From: Escallonia rubra
Lineage: Eukaryota > Streptophyta > Magnoliopsida > Escalloniales > Escalloniaceae
Length of the DNA: 64,000 nt
Direction: 5' to 3'
Assembly (NCBI GenBank): GCA_033065855.1
Contig: JAVXUO010000031.1
Coordinates: forward strand, 147,795 to 211,794
Below the pieces are notes generated by a model, which worked only from the letters and a program-made list of their open reading frames with translations, searched no databases and was not told the origin of the DNA. Below are positions 48,945 through 60,300 of this stretch, in pieces. The stretch's first letter is position 1; each line of letters opens with the position of its first letter. The position numbers and the translations under genes are program-made.

Positions 48945-49449
48945 GAAGAATATAAAATGTATTACCCAAAAGAAAAGGAAGAACGTGAAATTTGAAAGTA
49001 TTAACTAGAGTTTTGTAAAGAATTAAATGAGTACCAACCAACAGGGACACACAGCAACGGTAACATCTGGTTTGGAAGTTACTTGAGGGGCAATATGGGA
49101 ACACGTCATATGTATTTAACCCATCACTTGCACTCAAAAAGGCGCACACAGTGACACACACACACACAGAAACTAAGCAAAAGCTTGAAGTGGGCAGCAA
49201 GTGCTCTTCTACATCTTTCTCAGTCTTCCCCTTTTAGCTGCCCTCATCCACTCTGCTTTTCACCCTCTTAGACTCTTCACCTTTTCTTTGTGCTCTCTCT
49301 TTCTCTTTTCATCTCCTTGATTCACTCAAATTGCAGTGTTTTCTCACAGTATCTGTTTATCTACTGTCAATTCACCATACATTGATCAGTTTGCCAAAAA
49401 CCCAGTTTGTATTTGAATAGAACGTAGGGTTTTAGGTGGGTTTTTAGCT
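48945..49449 (+). promoter_or_regulatory. Promoter and 5' UTR region of the transporter gene
   Basis: The 500 bp before the start codon include a (CA)n run at about 49155-49170 and a long CT-rich leader (49200-49330). The leader is typical of a plant 5' UTR. No unambiguous TATA box could be chosen. The left edge abuts the hAT-like element's target duplication, so the transposon lies within about 510 bp of the start codon. Confidence 0.45.
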
Positions 49450-52400
49450 ATGGCAGCTCCAAAAGCAGAGGAGATAAGCCATCCTCCAATGGACCAACTT
49501 CAAGGCTTAGAGTACTGTCTTGACTCCAATCCCTCATGGGGTATGTCCATCTTCAGTTTCTTCTGCATTCCCTTTTTCACTGTCATCTGCGATTTCATTG
49601 TTTAAGGTCGGATTAATTCTTTTTTTCCAATCACATTTGCTTTTGGAAACAGGGGAGGCCATATTTTTGGGCTTTCAGCATTATATCTTGGCTTTGGGGA
49701 CTGCAGTGATGATTCCCACGTTTCTTGTTCCTCTAATGGGTGGATCTGATGTGAGCAAATTATCATTTACTCAGTAGCATCTCTGTTATGTTGTCTATCT
49801 TAGTCAGTTCTAACGTCAATCAGTTCCGAATTAAGAGTATAGTTCTTTAAATGTTTAATTTAGGCTCATTGGTATTCCTAAGAAAATACTTCCTCTCTCC
49901 CTAAAAATAAGACTCCTTTAAGATATATTTTTCGTTTAACTTCAAGTGGCTGATAAAAGAAGTATTACTTTACAAGCTGAAAGAGTGATAAACGTGTAAG
50001 GCTTTGGCCAACATTTACGAAGTTCAATTCGTATCCTAGATAAGGATTGCAGAGCAGGAACTTTACAGTTTATCATTGATTTGTTAAATGACGAGGTATT
50101 CTTTCTTACATGCTTGTGATCAGAACGATAAGGTGAGAGTAGTACAGACTCTGCTTTTTGTTGAAGGAATTAATACATTCCTACAAACATTATTCGGAAC
50201 TCGATTGCCGACCGTTGTTGGAGGATCTTGGGCATTCATTGTCCCCATAATTTCCATCATTCATGACCCATCCTTGGCAGGCATCCCAGACCCTCATTCG
50301 GTTAGTCTTTTTTCGTTTGTATACTTTCTCTCGGCAGGCATGACTCAATAATATCTTTTATGCTGTATGTTTGGGATACTCACAAAGTTCAACTAATTAG
50401 CATATAGAGATCCTCATGTGGTCCATATTAAAATGAACATCTGTCTGATTGGCCTAATATACTGAAAACTATGAAAATCTAGCAGAAAATGCTACATAAC
50501 AATCATTCTGAGGTTGATGGGTGTATGGAATGCTAACAAAGTATTGAAAAACGAGTGGCATTGACATGGTGACTCTGCCCAGTCTTCTGTTCAAATGAGC
50601 ATGTGTATCTCTGTGTCCATGATTCACAATGACCTTTTATTAGGAAATTTCATATGAAGCACGAACAAGTTTCCTATGAGACATGCTGTTATACTTGAGG
50701 GTTTAAAATTATGGTGGACCTTGAAGAGGATTGTGCTTTGATCATCTCCAGTACATGCACGAGTCGCTTCCCCAATGCCTGTTATGGAAGCTTTAGTACT
50801 GTGTTCTAGGATTACCTTCGTCGCCTCAGCTTTAAACTTCCAGATTTCCATTCACTCCGTATGTATGAGCTACCCACATTGTGTAGCATAGCATCTGACC
50901 AATGCAAGAAACAAAATAACAATTGTGAAATTTGATGACATTACTTGCACAAAAGTAAAATTGACGACTGTATACAAAGTTTCACTAAACAAATAAAGTG
51001 GTTTAGGGGAATATTTAGTGAATGATAGGTGTAACAAGTTTTTAGCTGGTTCCTTATTATAGTGAACAGTGATTGTTGATTGACCCTTTTCCCCTCCCAT
51101 ACGGAGTAACTCTTGCGCGGTTCCTCCCACCACATGGCAGTAGCAATAGCCAGTGTGGAGAGGACATGTACTCCTTGAACCCATCTATTATGTCCTTATC
51201 ATGTATACTGCAACTATGCAATATATTCTTTGTCTATGTTGCTTGAAATTCGAACGGAAATCGGAAACCACAGCTTTAACTAGGCAATATTTCTTCGAAA
51301 AGCACTTTATTAAAGATGATGCATTAACTAGCATTTGATGTTTGAGGGGTTTAGATGATGATGGTGCTTTGTTTCAACTTGTAGAGATTCCTGAATACCA
51401 TGAGAGCAATACAAGGCGCTCTGATAGTAGCATCAAGCGTGCAGATCATTTTGGGTTATAGTCAACTGTGGGCTATTTTTTCCAGGTGAAAAAAAATCAA
51501 ACAAAACATTTGTTTTTGTCCTTTTGTTTTCTCATCCTCATTTATTTGGAGATAGTTCTGTACATATCTGACTGAACTACTGTATCTTCACTCTTAGGTT
51601 TTTCAGCCCAGTAGGTATGGTTCCAGTAGTTGCATTGGTGGGGTTCGGTCTGTTTGACAGAGGCTTCCCCGTGGTATGGTGATAATTTCTCAACTTAATC
51701 ACTGAGAGCTACAATTTTCATTCTCGAATAAGTTTTGCTACTATTGGCTTACACCAACTGCCTATGAATTTTTATCAGGTTGGGCGGTGCGTGGAAATTG
51801 GTGTTCCTATGCTTTTCTTGTTTGTTGCCTTCTCTCAGGTTGCCACTAAGCTCTGAATTAATTACATTTGTTCTTGATACTTTATGCCCTATGAAAATTT
51901 GAGTAATGCTAAATACACCAGGTTCATGCACTAGATGCATTAGGTGATTGTATGATTCAATAACCTAATGCACATCGTACAACTACCTAAGTCATCCAGT
52001 GCACAATTTTGGTGCACTTAGCATTTTTCAGTAATTTCCCCTAGTCACCAGAGGGAAAAAAATAACCAAAAAAATAAAATAAAATTGCTTGCCCAATATA
52101 TTTACTGATTCTGGATGCGTTCTTTGAAGCAAGATTCTAGTATACCATTTCCAACTGCAAGTTTGCAACTACAACATACCTTCTTCAAACTTGGGTGGTA
52201 AAAAAAACTTGAGGTAGATGAGCCTTAGTGATGACACAGAGTGTTGAGCACCTACGTACAGTCTAATTGACGAAGTTGTTGATGCACGAAAAGACAGTTT
52301 ATGTTGGTGTTTACATGGAAACCATCATCTTAAGAGATATAAATAGCACTCTGATTGTCTATCAGCGGAGCCCAATTAGTGTATCAAGCAAGGTTCAGTC

Positions 52401-55400
52401 ATTTTTCAGGGATGAAGATTAGTCGCCACTCTTGCTGTGTTATTCCAACCCAATAACAATGAAAACAAGTACCAGACTACCCTTTGACACTGGAATAAAA
52501 CATAAATCAACAATTCTAGGGCCAGGGTACCTATTGGTTAATCCTTTAGACTTTTCAGGTCACATTCTGGGCTTCAACCTATTCCCCTCTCACCACTCCA
52601 AGCATTCTGGGCTTCAACCTATTCCCCCTCTTACGGGTAGCTAGAAAGGCACATTACAAGCCCTAAAGAAGAAGCCTATAAATATAAAAAGGGATAGGGC
52701 AGTGCATCCAAGCGATAATACCACCTCTATTGGCATATAATGAGCAGTTCTCTGACGGAGCAGCAGAAACTCTGCAAGCACTGTCAACATAGAACAAAGG
52801 AAAGTGCCTCCAATATTTGAGGGGGAGTGTTGGAACTCAGATATGAGCCTTAAGTTCCACTTGCTAGACTTTAAGGACAGGTTGGCCTCAAGTGCCTAAT
52901 GCCTTGAGCTTTTGGTTTTGGGCTCCAACTTGTAGCCTAGACTATCTGACCTCAAAAGAGAATTGACAGATTGGTCCTAGAAGCATCTCTCACCATTTTT
53001 AGATGACAAGAGAAACTCCTCTTTCAAGTGCATTTACACCTTATCAAGCCATTCTATCTTCTAACAAATACTATTTGTGACAACATTCTGCATAAAGATT
53101 GTACATTAATTTAAAAAAAAAAAAAACTTTACCTCATTATAATCTCTATTCTCATCAGCCAAACCACGAATAACACCCCCCCAACCCAAAAAAAAAAGGA
53201 AAACAAGAAAAGAATTCGTCATAGAGAACACGGAAAATCTTGAGATACGTCCATCTTTTCCACAATTCTAGTGCCCTGATTTTTCAGAGGAACCTAAATA
53301 TTTATTGGTTCTTCAATAGGAAAAAGGATGATGGTTTTGGGTCTCTACAGTTGGTATCGGAGCGATACCTAGGGTTGAACAATGTAGGTTATCTTAAGCC
53401 AAGACAGGGTCCTCAGCCATGTGCCTGGGATATGTAAGTTGAAATTTTGAAGTGATCTGAGGTAGCTAAGTTCATTGCTTTTTGAGGTTTTTGAGTTTCG
53501 AGGACGAAATTCTGTTCAGGGTGGAAAATATAATGCCCCGAACTATTGGTTCTTTTACATGAAAATAGATGATGGTTTTTGGTGGCCAACTGGCTCTGGT
53601 AATAATTATTAAATGTTAGTTTTGGTTTTTACGATAATGGTAACAGTCTCTTCTTTCTTGAGACTCAGAGATCTTCCTCTTGTTTCCAGTGGCAAGAACT
53701 TGCGACTCGGATTGCAGTTTCTAACTTGCTGTGAATGGCATAAAAGGAGACAGGGAAATATACTAAACTTGGGATAAAGGAGACAGGGAAATATACTAAA
53801 CTTGGCACAGATAAGTCAAGGAAATATACTAAACTTGGGACAGGGCTTTTTCTGACAATGCCTAGGCTCTATTAATCAATGTGCATCAGAGCATGCTCAG
53901 GAATGCCTTTTTCTGGCCGTTGAACAAACTCAATAACAAAGGAGATAAATTTAAGATCTCCAGCATGAACCGTATAAAAGTTCATAGAAAAGAAAAGAAC
54001 CGGCTCTCTCTGACTTCTCTTTTGTTTTTGTACAGTACTTGAAACATTTTCAGACAAAACAACTGCCAATATTGGAGCGTTTTGCTCTTCTTATATCCAT
54101 TACGGTGATATGGGCATATGCACACCTCCTGACAGCCAGTGGTGCATACAAACATCGTCCAGAGTTGACCCAAAATAACTGCCGTACTGACAGAGCCAAT
54201 CTCATTTCTTCAGCACCATGGTTAGTGGCAACTTACGTATCTTCAGTTGACTAATCAAATTATATTTGTTTGCTTTCTCATGCTTTTGCACATTGGTTAC
54301 GCTGATGAGCAGCAGGAATTCACCTTTGAAAAAGACCAACGTAAATGTTATAGATGTCTTGGGTGGAGACCATGGAATGGAAGTCAAAAGTAATTATATG
54401 GCCATCTTAGTCATAGGCCACACGTGGTGAACTACAACATGCCAATAGATTTTGGCAGTTGAACTGCAATGTATTTACTGATCCAAATGGTGTAAACGCT
54501 CTCGGTTTTTATGAGATGACTTCCTAGTACTTTGTCATGTAAGAAGAATAGCCATTCTTTCAGCATCAGGCCATACCGATGTTAGAAACTTAGAACACTG
54601 CCACACAAAAGAAGAATTGAACATTTTAATCAACTGCAATGCTTGACAGCTTAGTTATCAATTGAATTCTATGCAGGATAAAAATCCCGTACCCACTTCA
54701 ATGGGGTGCACCTACTTTTGATGCGGGTCATGCTTTCGGAATGATGGCTGCTGTATTAGTTTCCCTGATTGAGGTAAACCAGATCCGATAAAAGATAAAG
54801 GAGCATTTTCTGATCAGTGTTTTAACTTCAAATCTCTATTTTTATTTTTGACAGTCAACAGGAGCATATAAGGCGGCATCTCGTCTAGCAAGTGCTACAC
54901 CGCCTCCAGCTCATGTTCTCAGCCGTGGTATAGGCTGGCAGGTCTGAAATATACAAGTTCAAATGTTATTTCCTGAGTTCATCACTATGCTATTGTTTAT
55001 ATTTGGACCATATTACATCCATTTGGACCATAAACTGTAAATACTAAGTTCAGAAATGAATATTGGTATCAGCATGAATGAATAGGGGTGTGACATGAAG
55101 TTGATCACTAAAAAGTGGCTCTATTACTAAAAGTGGCATTTAGATATTTAGCTATAAGAAGATATATGGAAGGAAAAACACCATTTTTAACTAAAAGCCC
55201 CTTTTAGTGGCTAAGTTTACCTCTGAAGTTACCCTAGCGAAAGGCTTATGTGAGATTTTATCTTACAGGGAATTGGCATCCTCTTAGATGGACTCTTTGG
55301 GACAGTCACCGGGTCTACTGTGTCTGTGTAAGAGCTTTCCGCATCCTGTTTCACTGCTTTCCTCTTTGAAAGTTTCACTTGTATTGCTAACTAATTTATG

Positions 55401-56477
55401 TTATAAACAGAGAAAATGTCGGTCTCCTTGGAAGCACTCGTGTTGGTAGCCGTAGAGTTATTCAAATTTCTGCTGGTTTTATGATATTCTTCTCAATATT
55501 AGGTGCGTGATATATTAACGACTACACTTCCTTACGAAACTCTGTTTTTAAAATTATGTTCAGCTTGAATCTAAATCATCATATGTTGAAATAGGGAAAT
55601 TCGGAGCATTGTTTGCATCAATTCCTTTCACAATATTTGCAGCTGTATATTGCGTTCTCTTCGGTCTTGTTGGTGAGTATCTAAGTTTCACTTTATTCAT
55701 TAGTTCACATGGATCACCACCTCTTCCATTCTATGCAATTTATAATGTGGCTTGTTTCCAGCTTCGGTGGGGTTATCATTTCTGCAGTTCACAAACATGA
55801 ACTCGATGAGGAATCTCTTCATAATTGGTGTTTCATTCTTCCTGGGCTTGTCCATACCTGAGTATTTCAGGGAATACACTGCTGCGGCTCTGCATGGTCC
55901 TGCGCATACCAACGCCGGATGGGTGAGTTAGCATGTGATCCCACACTTTAACAATCATTGCATACATTAAATACGAAAGACTTCCTCTTCATATATGTTG
56001 ATAATTTATTCAGAGGTCGTAGAAAGACATTCTTCACCTGTATGCCTTCCCCTGAGAAATAAACAGTTACTTGCAAGATACAGGCAAATTGCAAGATACA
56101 GGTCCTGTAGACAATGCTCTTCATTATAAGTTTCTATTAGACAAATAGATCAGAAAAAAACTTATGGGGCAAGGCATGCAGTTTAATGACTTCCTTAATA
56201 CCATCTTGTCATGCAGTTTAATGACTTCCTTATTCACATATACTTTTGTTTTCTTGCCTTGCAGTTTAATGACTTCCTAAATACCATATTCTTATCCTCG
56301 CCAACAGTTGCCTTGATTGTTGCTGTGTTCCTGGACAACACCCTTGAATTCAAAGACAGTGCTAGAGATAGGGGGATGCCATGGTGGGCCAAATTCAGAA
56401 CATTCAAAGGAGACAGTCGAAACGAGGAGTTTTACACCCTCCCTTTCAATCTCAACCGCTTCTTCCCTCCATCATGA
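49450..56477 (+). CDS. Nucleobase-ascorbate transporter (NAT/NCS2 family)
   Basis: Fourteen exons joined by hand encode 524 residues: 49450-49540, 49653-49750, 50124-50300, 51385-51485, 51598-51673, 51779-51838, 54036-54220, 54677-54773, 54855-54941, 55269-55327, 55411-55502, 55595-55672, 55762-55922, 56265-56477. All joins keep frame with GT-AG sites. It is a polytopic membrane protein of the NAT family, whose characterised members carry uracil, xanthine, uric acid or ascorbate. TM1 has the QH motif (Gln39-His40) and the family signature ENVGLLGSTR is at 345-354. The end GMPWWAKFRTF and EEFYTLPFNLNRFFPPS is the usual plant NAT C-terminus, and length is normal. The substrate cannot be told. 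Intron 6 (2.2 kb) is full of transposon remnants, and the last intron carries repeated acceptor sites. Confidence 0.93.
51905..52026. mobile_element. Small hairpin MITE in NAT intron 6
   Basis: A 122-bp segment whose ends aatgctaaatacacca and tggtgcacttagcattt are inverted repeats. It also has an inner pair, atgcattaggtgattgta and the reverse complement of its partner at about 51961-51985. Nearly the whole segment can fold as one hairpin. The target duplication is unclear. Confidence 0.75.
52562..52626. repeat. Tandem duplication in NAT intron 6
   Basis: The phrase cattctgggcttcaacctat with tcccc following occurs twice, about 40 bp apart. Confidence 0.85.
52816..52870 (+). mobile_element. 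Copia-type polypurine tract and LTR start in NAT intron 6
   Basis: tttgagggggag followed by tgttggaactcag is the usual junction between the polypurine tract and the 3' LTR of plant copia elements. The rest of the LTR runs rightward without a recognisable end, and no pol sequence is left upstream. Confidence 0.6.
53290..53590 (+). mobile_element. Internally deleted gypsy-like element in NAT intron 6
   Basis: Within 300 bp are all the cis signals of an LTR element. An LTR tail (attggttcttcaataggaaa...gatggttttgg) is followed by a primer-binding site tggtatcggagc at 53352. About 160 bp later comes the 3' internal end tttcgaggacgaaattctgtt, well known from Ty3/gypsy elements. A second LTR start (taatgccccgaactattgg...) follows and repeats ttggttctt...gatggtttt. 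All of gag-pol is gone. Confidence 0.72.
53746..53845. repeat. 33-bp tandem repeat, three copies, in NAT intron 6
   Basis: Units share ggaaatatactaaacttgg at 53754, 53787 and 53820, exactly 33 bp apart. The third copy is diverged at its left side. Confidence 0.92.
56176..56290 (+). repeat. Triplicated splice-acceptor/exon start of the last NAT exon
   Basis: The block gcagtttaatgacttcct occurs three times, with TTTAAT beginning at 56182, 56217 and 56265. The third is the true start of exon 14 by homology. The first two each keep a cag acceptor. Copy 2 lies 48 nt before copy 3 with no stop between, so its use would add 16 residues in frame. Copy 1 lies 83 nt upstream and would shift frame. Confidence 0.9.
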
Positions 56478-57366
56478 TGACCTGCGATATTTGGAGATAA
56501 AAGCCAATGGTACCATCATCATTTACAAGTAAGCAAATGGTGATCACATTTCTGCTGAGGAGAGTGAGATAGAGATCCACATCATGAGGGAATGATAGTT
56601 TTGCTCCTCTGTCACTCTTTCTCCATGAATCTTCTATGTATTTTGGCTCGTGTCATTCGGGCTCTGTCCAGTGAAAGGAAAATCATTTTTTTCAAACTTG
56701 TGCTAGAAGATGCTTGGTCTGCAATTTGTTTATAGTGGCACAAACTTCCCTTGAGTTACCAGACACACAAAGGCGTGCGGACACACTTCTCTTGTGCTTT
56801 GTGTGAGGTAGCAGGAAGGAACGATGACTCCAAGTAGAAAGACTGCTTCTCATCGCGAAAATGACCAAAAAGAGATCAGAACACTTACAGTGGGCGGTTT
56901 GGCCTACTTGCTGTCGAACATCCCACAAGAAGAAAAAACCAAACAGGATACTGTTCCTAATTGCAAACACCCCACAAGAAGAAAAAACCAGAACAAATTT
57001 ACTCTTCAACCAAACAGGATGCTGTTCAGTTTACATATCCAAACAGTGATACCATAAGTAAAGTGAAGCCGGGATACAATACAGAGACCAGTTATCAGGT
57101 ACCTGATCATACCATACATAAGAACGCAGTTTGCTAATTGCCCTTGATTTTTAAGTACAAAATTTTACAGTGGAGAAGGCAAGTGTGAACATTTACACTA
57201 ACGAATTGTTATAATTCCAAAAAATGGGTATAGTTTGCAGACCAGTTGGCAGACCAGTAGCTATGGTTGACATGACCAAGTTAGAAATGTGCCTGGAAAA
57301 ATATTGCTCACGCTAAAGAATATCACGAGGAGAAAGCAGACCAGTTGAGGTAAGTTCATTTCAATC
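56478..57366. other. Convergent 3' flanks of NAT and O-fucosyltransferase genes
   Basis: The 890 bp between the two stop codons hold both 3' UTRs. The phrase caccccacaagaagaaaaaacc / atcccacaagaagaaaaaacc is repeated at about 56920 and 56970. No further gene is seen. Confidence 0.5.
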
Positions 57367-60300
57367 TTAAGACCTGCACATGCATTCTGGGCACCTCGGC
57401 TGTCTATAAATGCTTCGACCAAAACCCCTCACGCGCACCCTTTGTCCTTCCTCAATCATCTTCTTAACTCTATGTGCAAAACTGTTCCATCCTATGGTGC
57501 TACTTTCAGACAAAATTGCTGCAAGCCTCTTCTTACTAGGCCTCAAGGTAGGAGCACTGCCACTTCCATAATATGTTCGGAAACCAGACACCAGGGACGA
57601 TAGTTGGCTCCCGGAGTCTGTTATGGCAAATACATCAGCAGTCGCACAGGCAATGTAGTCCAGAGCTGCCATCTGCATCACAGTGAATCTCGCTTGTCAG
57701 CATTTATAATTAACGATATCTAAAACAACAAACTTGCATCACAAAAAAGTTGTATCTATCTTATGAATGACTGGATGCAAAGGTGTTGAACATGCGCAGT
57801 TACCCTAAAACTGACTAGAAGTTTTCATATAATTGAGAATGAAGTTTTCTTTCACCACTCAATTGTGTTTTCGGGATTATTGAGGTGTCCTTTTAGAAGT
57901 AGCCTTGTTATACATCCATATATGTTTATTTCACGCTCCAAAGTTTGATACAGAAAAAATTATCATTTGGTGGAACATTGAGCTTGTGACCTCTGGTCAT
58001 GGCATCTCTTGGATGGTGAGGCAATTATCTTCGTAACACTCTCTAACAAATTAGTTGGGCTTCTCTTGGTTGGCTGATTTCACAGCTTCCTTTTCTGGTA
58101 TATATTTTCAGGATTTCATGTGTTTCATTAGCATGCTTCTTCTACCCTATCACCCTCCTACTAATTACGCAGCCCCGAGGCTTCTGGGGTTCTGAGGGCT
58201 GGGGATGTTTAGATATTGGCAACCTTGCACCAATTTGTGAAGAAGGCAACCACTCCATCATAATGAAGAAAATCCTTCGGTAAGACCTTTCGCTGCAATA
58301 TCAGGAGTGACAGAAGTGGGACTGAGTATAAGAAAATCTGGTCTAGCCATACATTAAAATTATATAACAATTCTTGTTAACCAGTTCAGCTATGTTGGCA
58401 AGGCAAGATTTGAAATTTATGAAGCAATAAGACAGTGTACAAGATTCGAAGGCAAGCAATATTTTCTAGCCGAAAAGGGAAAACTAATGGCGATTTACCT
58501 GAGAAGAAAAGTTTCTAAAAGGCACAAGTTCACTGGGTGTGAGGAGATCTTCCTTAGTCACCAAATTAGGATAAAGACTAGTCAGGGGATGCATCCTTGA
58601 CTGTCCCCCATAAATATGAGATCCAGCAAGGTAAATGTAGGTTCCACGCTTGTAACCAAGACCGGCAAGAACAAGTGCTGCTTCTTCTGGTGTCAATGGG
58701 CATTTCCCCAACTTTCGTAACTCTGCTGGAATTACGGGCCTGCAGCCATTAACGTAAAACAGATAAAGGATTAATGTACTAATAGATGTTGGTCAAAAAC
58801 ATTAAACAACCACAAATCAATTATTATACTTTAGTTTCTTCAAGCGCTCAATGAGCAGAGGAAAATGGATTTCCCTGTAAGCTTGAAGGTTGTTTTTCTC
58901 AGCTTCTCCACCTCCAAATTCACACAGAGAATAGGCCACCATATCAACTTCAAACCTCAAGTGTACAGCAAGATACTTGGAATGGCCTCTTACGGTATCA
59001 TGCCCTTTCAAGGGAACATTTGAGATGAAGTTTCCAAGCAGTTGCTTATCTAACATGCTTCTTGTGGCATCATGCTTCCTTATCCTCCTAATCAACAATG
59101 AACCAACTTCTTGAATCTTTGGCACAAACTTTAAAGCATGGAAGTTACATTTGCATCTTAACCTCAGCAATAATCCAAAATTATGTATTATGCACATGTT
59201 CAAACAGTGTTAATGGCTTAAGATATACTATTGAACCCTCTAAGCACACGTAAGACAGCCGTGAACGACTGATGTGCAGCTAAAATTAAACTTATGTAAG
59301 GCCTTAGGATGTGCTTTTATGAAAATCTGATGACCCGTATAAAATGTTGAGAAAACGAAACATCATATGCTGATAGTTCTCTTCTTTTTCAGTCACATAA
59401 GCTGATAGCTCAAAACATAAAAAATGTGGATTTGAGCTAAGGAAAATTTTATGGTTTATGAAACTTGATCATTAGCAAGGTTGCATGGCATAGTTTAACG
59501 CTTCCTTAAACGGAAAAAATCAGCTTGTGTATTTAGTCTGCCATGTACATGACATCAACTTAAGTTGATACTAGGACCAGAAATAAAAAGCCTCAGGATG
59601 AGAGGACTAGTATAACCTACTTCAAGTGAATTGCAATATTAGATTCACAAACATAAGAAATTGGTAAAAACTAACAGCACCAATAACTGAGAAAAACTAT
59701 GATAAAAATATAACACACAGTAGTCAAAATCAAAAGCACAGATTTATCACCTAAATAAGTTCAGGCAGAGCTGATAGGCTTAATGTATCCATAAACGCAT
59801 TAATCTGCAAAAGACGTTCTCAACCTGAAGTTCAGAAGGAACAGGGTCAAAGCCGAGCCGGTTTCCAAATCCAAGGAAGTGGACAATTTCATTCCGCAAC
59901 AAGAGAGGAAGTATGATCTCAACATATTCATGAGGACTTGCCTCCTTTGGAATTTCAGCATCAGTGATCTGAAAAGCAAAGATGATAGGGATCATACATT
60001 TATTCTGCAATGACATACGGTTTCTTGATACGAAAACATAAATGAGTAGAATGACGTACTTGACTACCAATTGCTACCAGGTCAAGCGATCTCAAATGAG
60101 GAGGCAGCTCCTTCACGATATCTACGTCATTCTTCAGAGTATTCGTGAAATATTCCTCTTGATAAATATCACCAAACTGGCTGCACATACCGTGGAGGAA
60201 ATAACAGTACAAGTTTTCTGTTAAAAAAGTATATGAACATACAAAAGGAGAAGTGCAACAATGTGTACAATGGTTTGTGACATAAGGATAGTGAGAAGGG

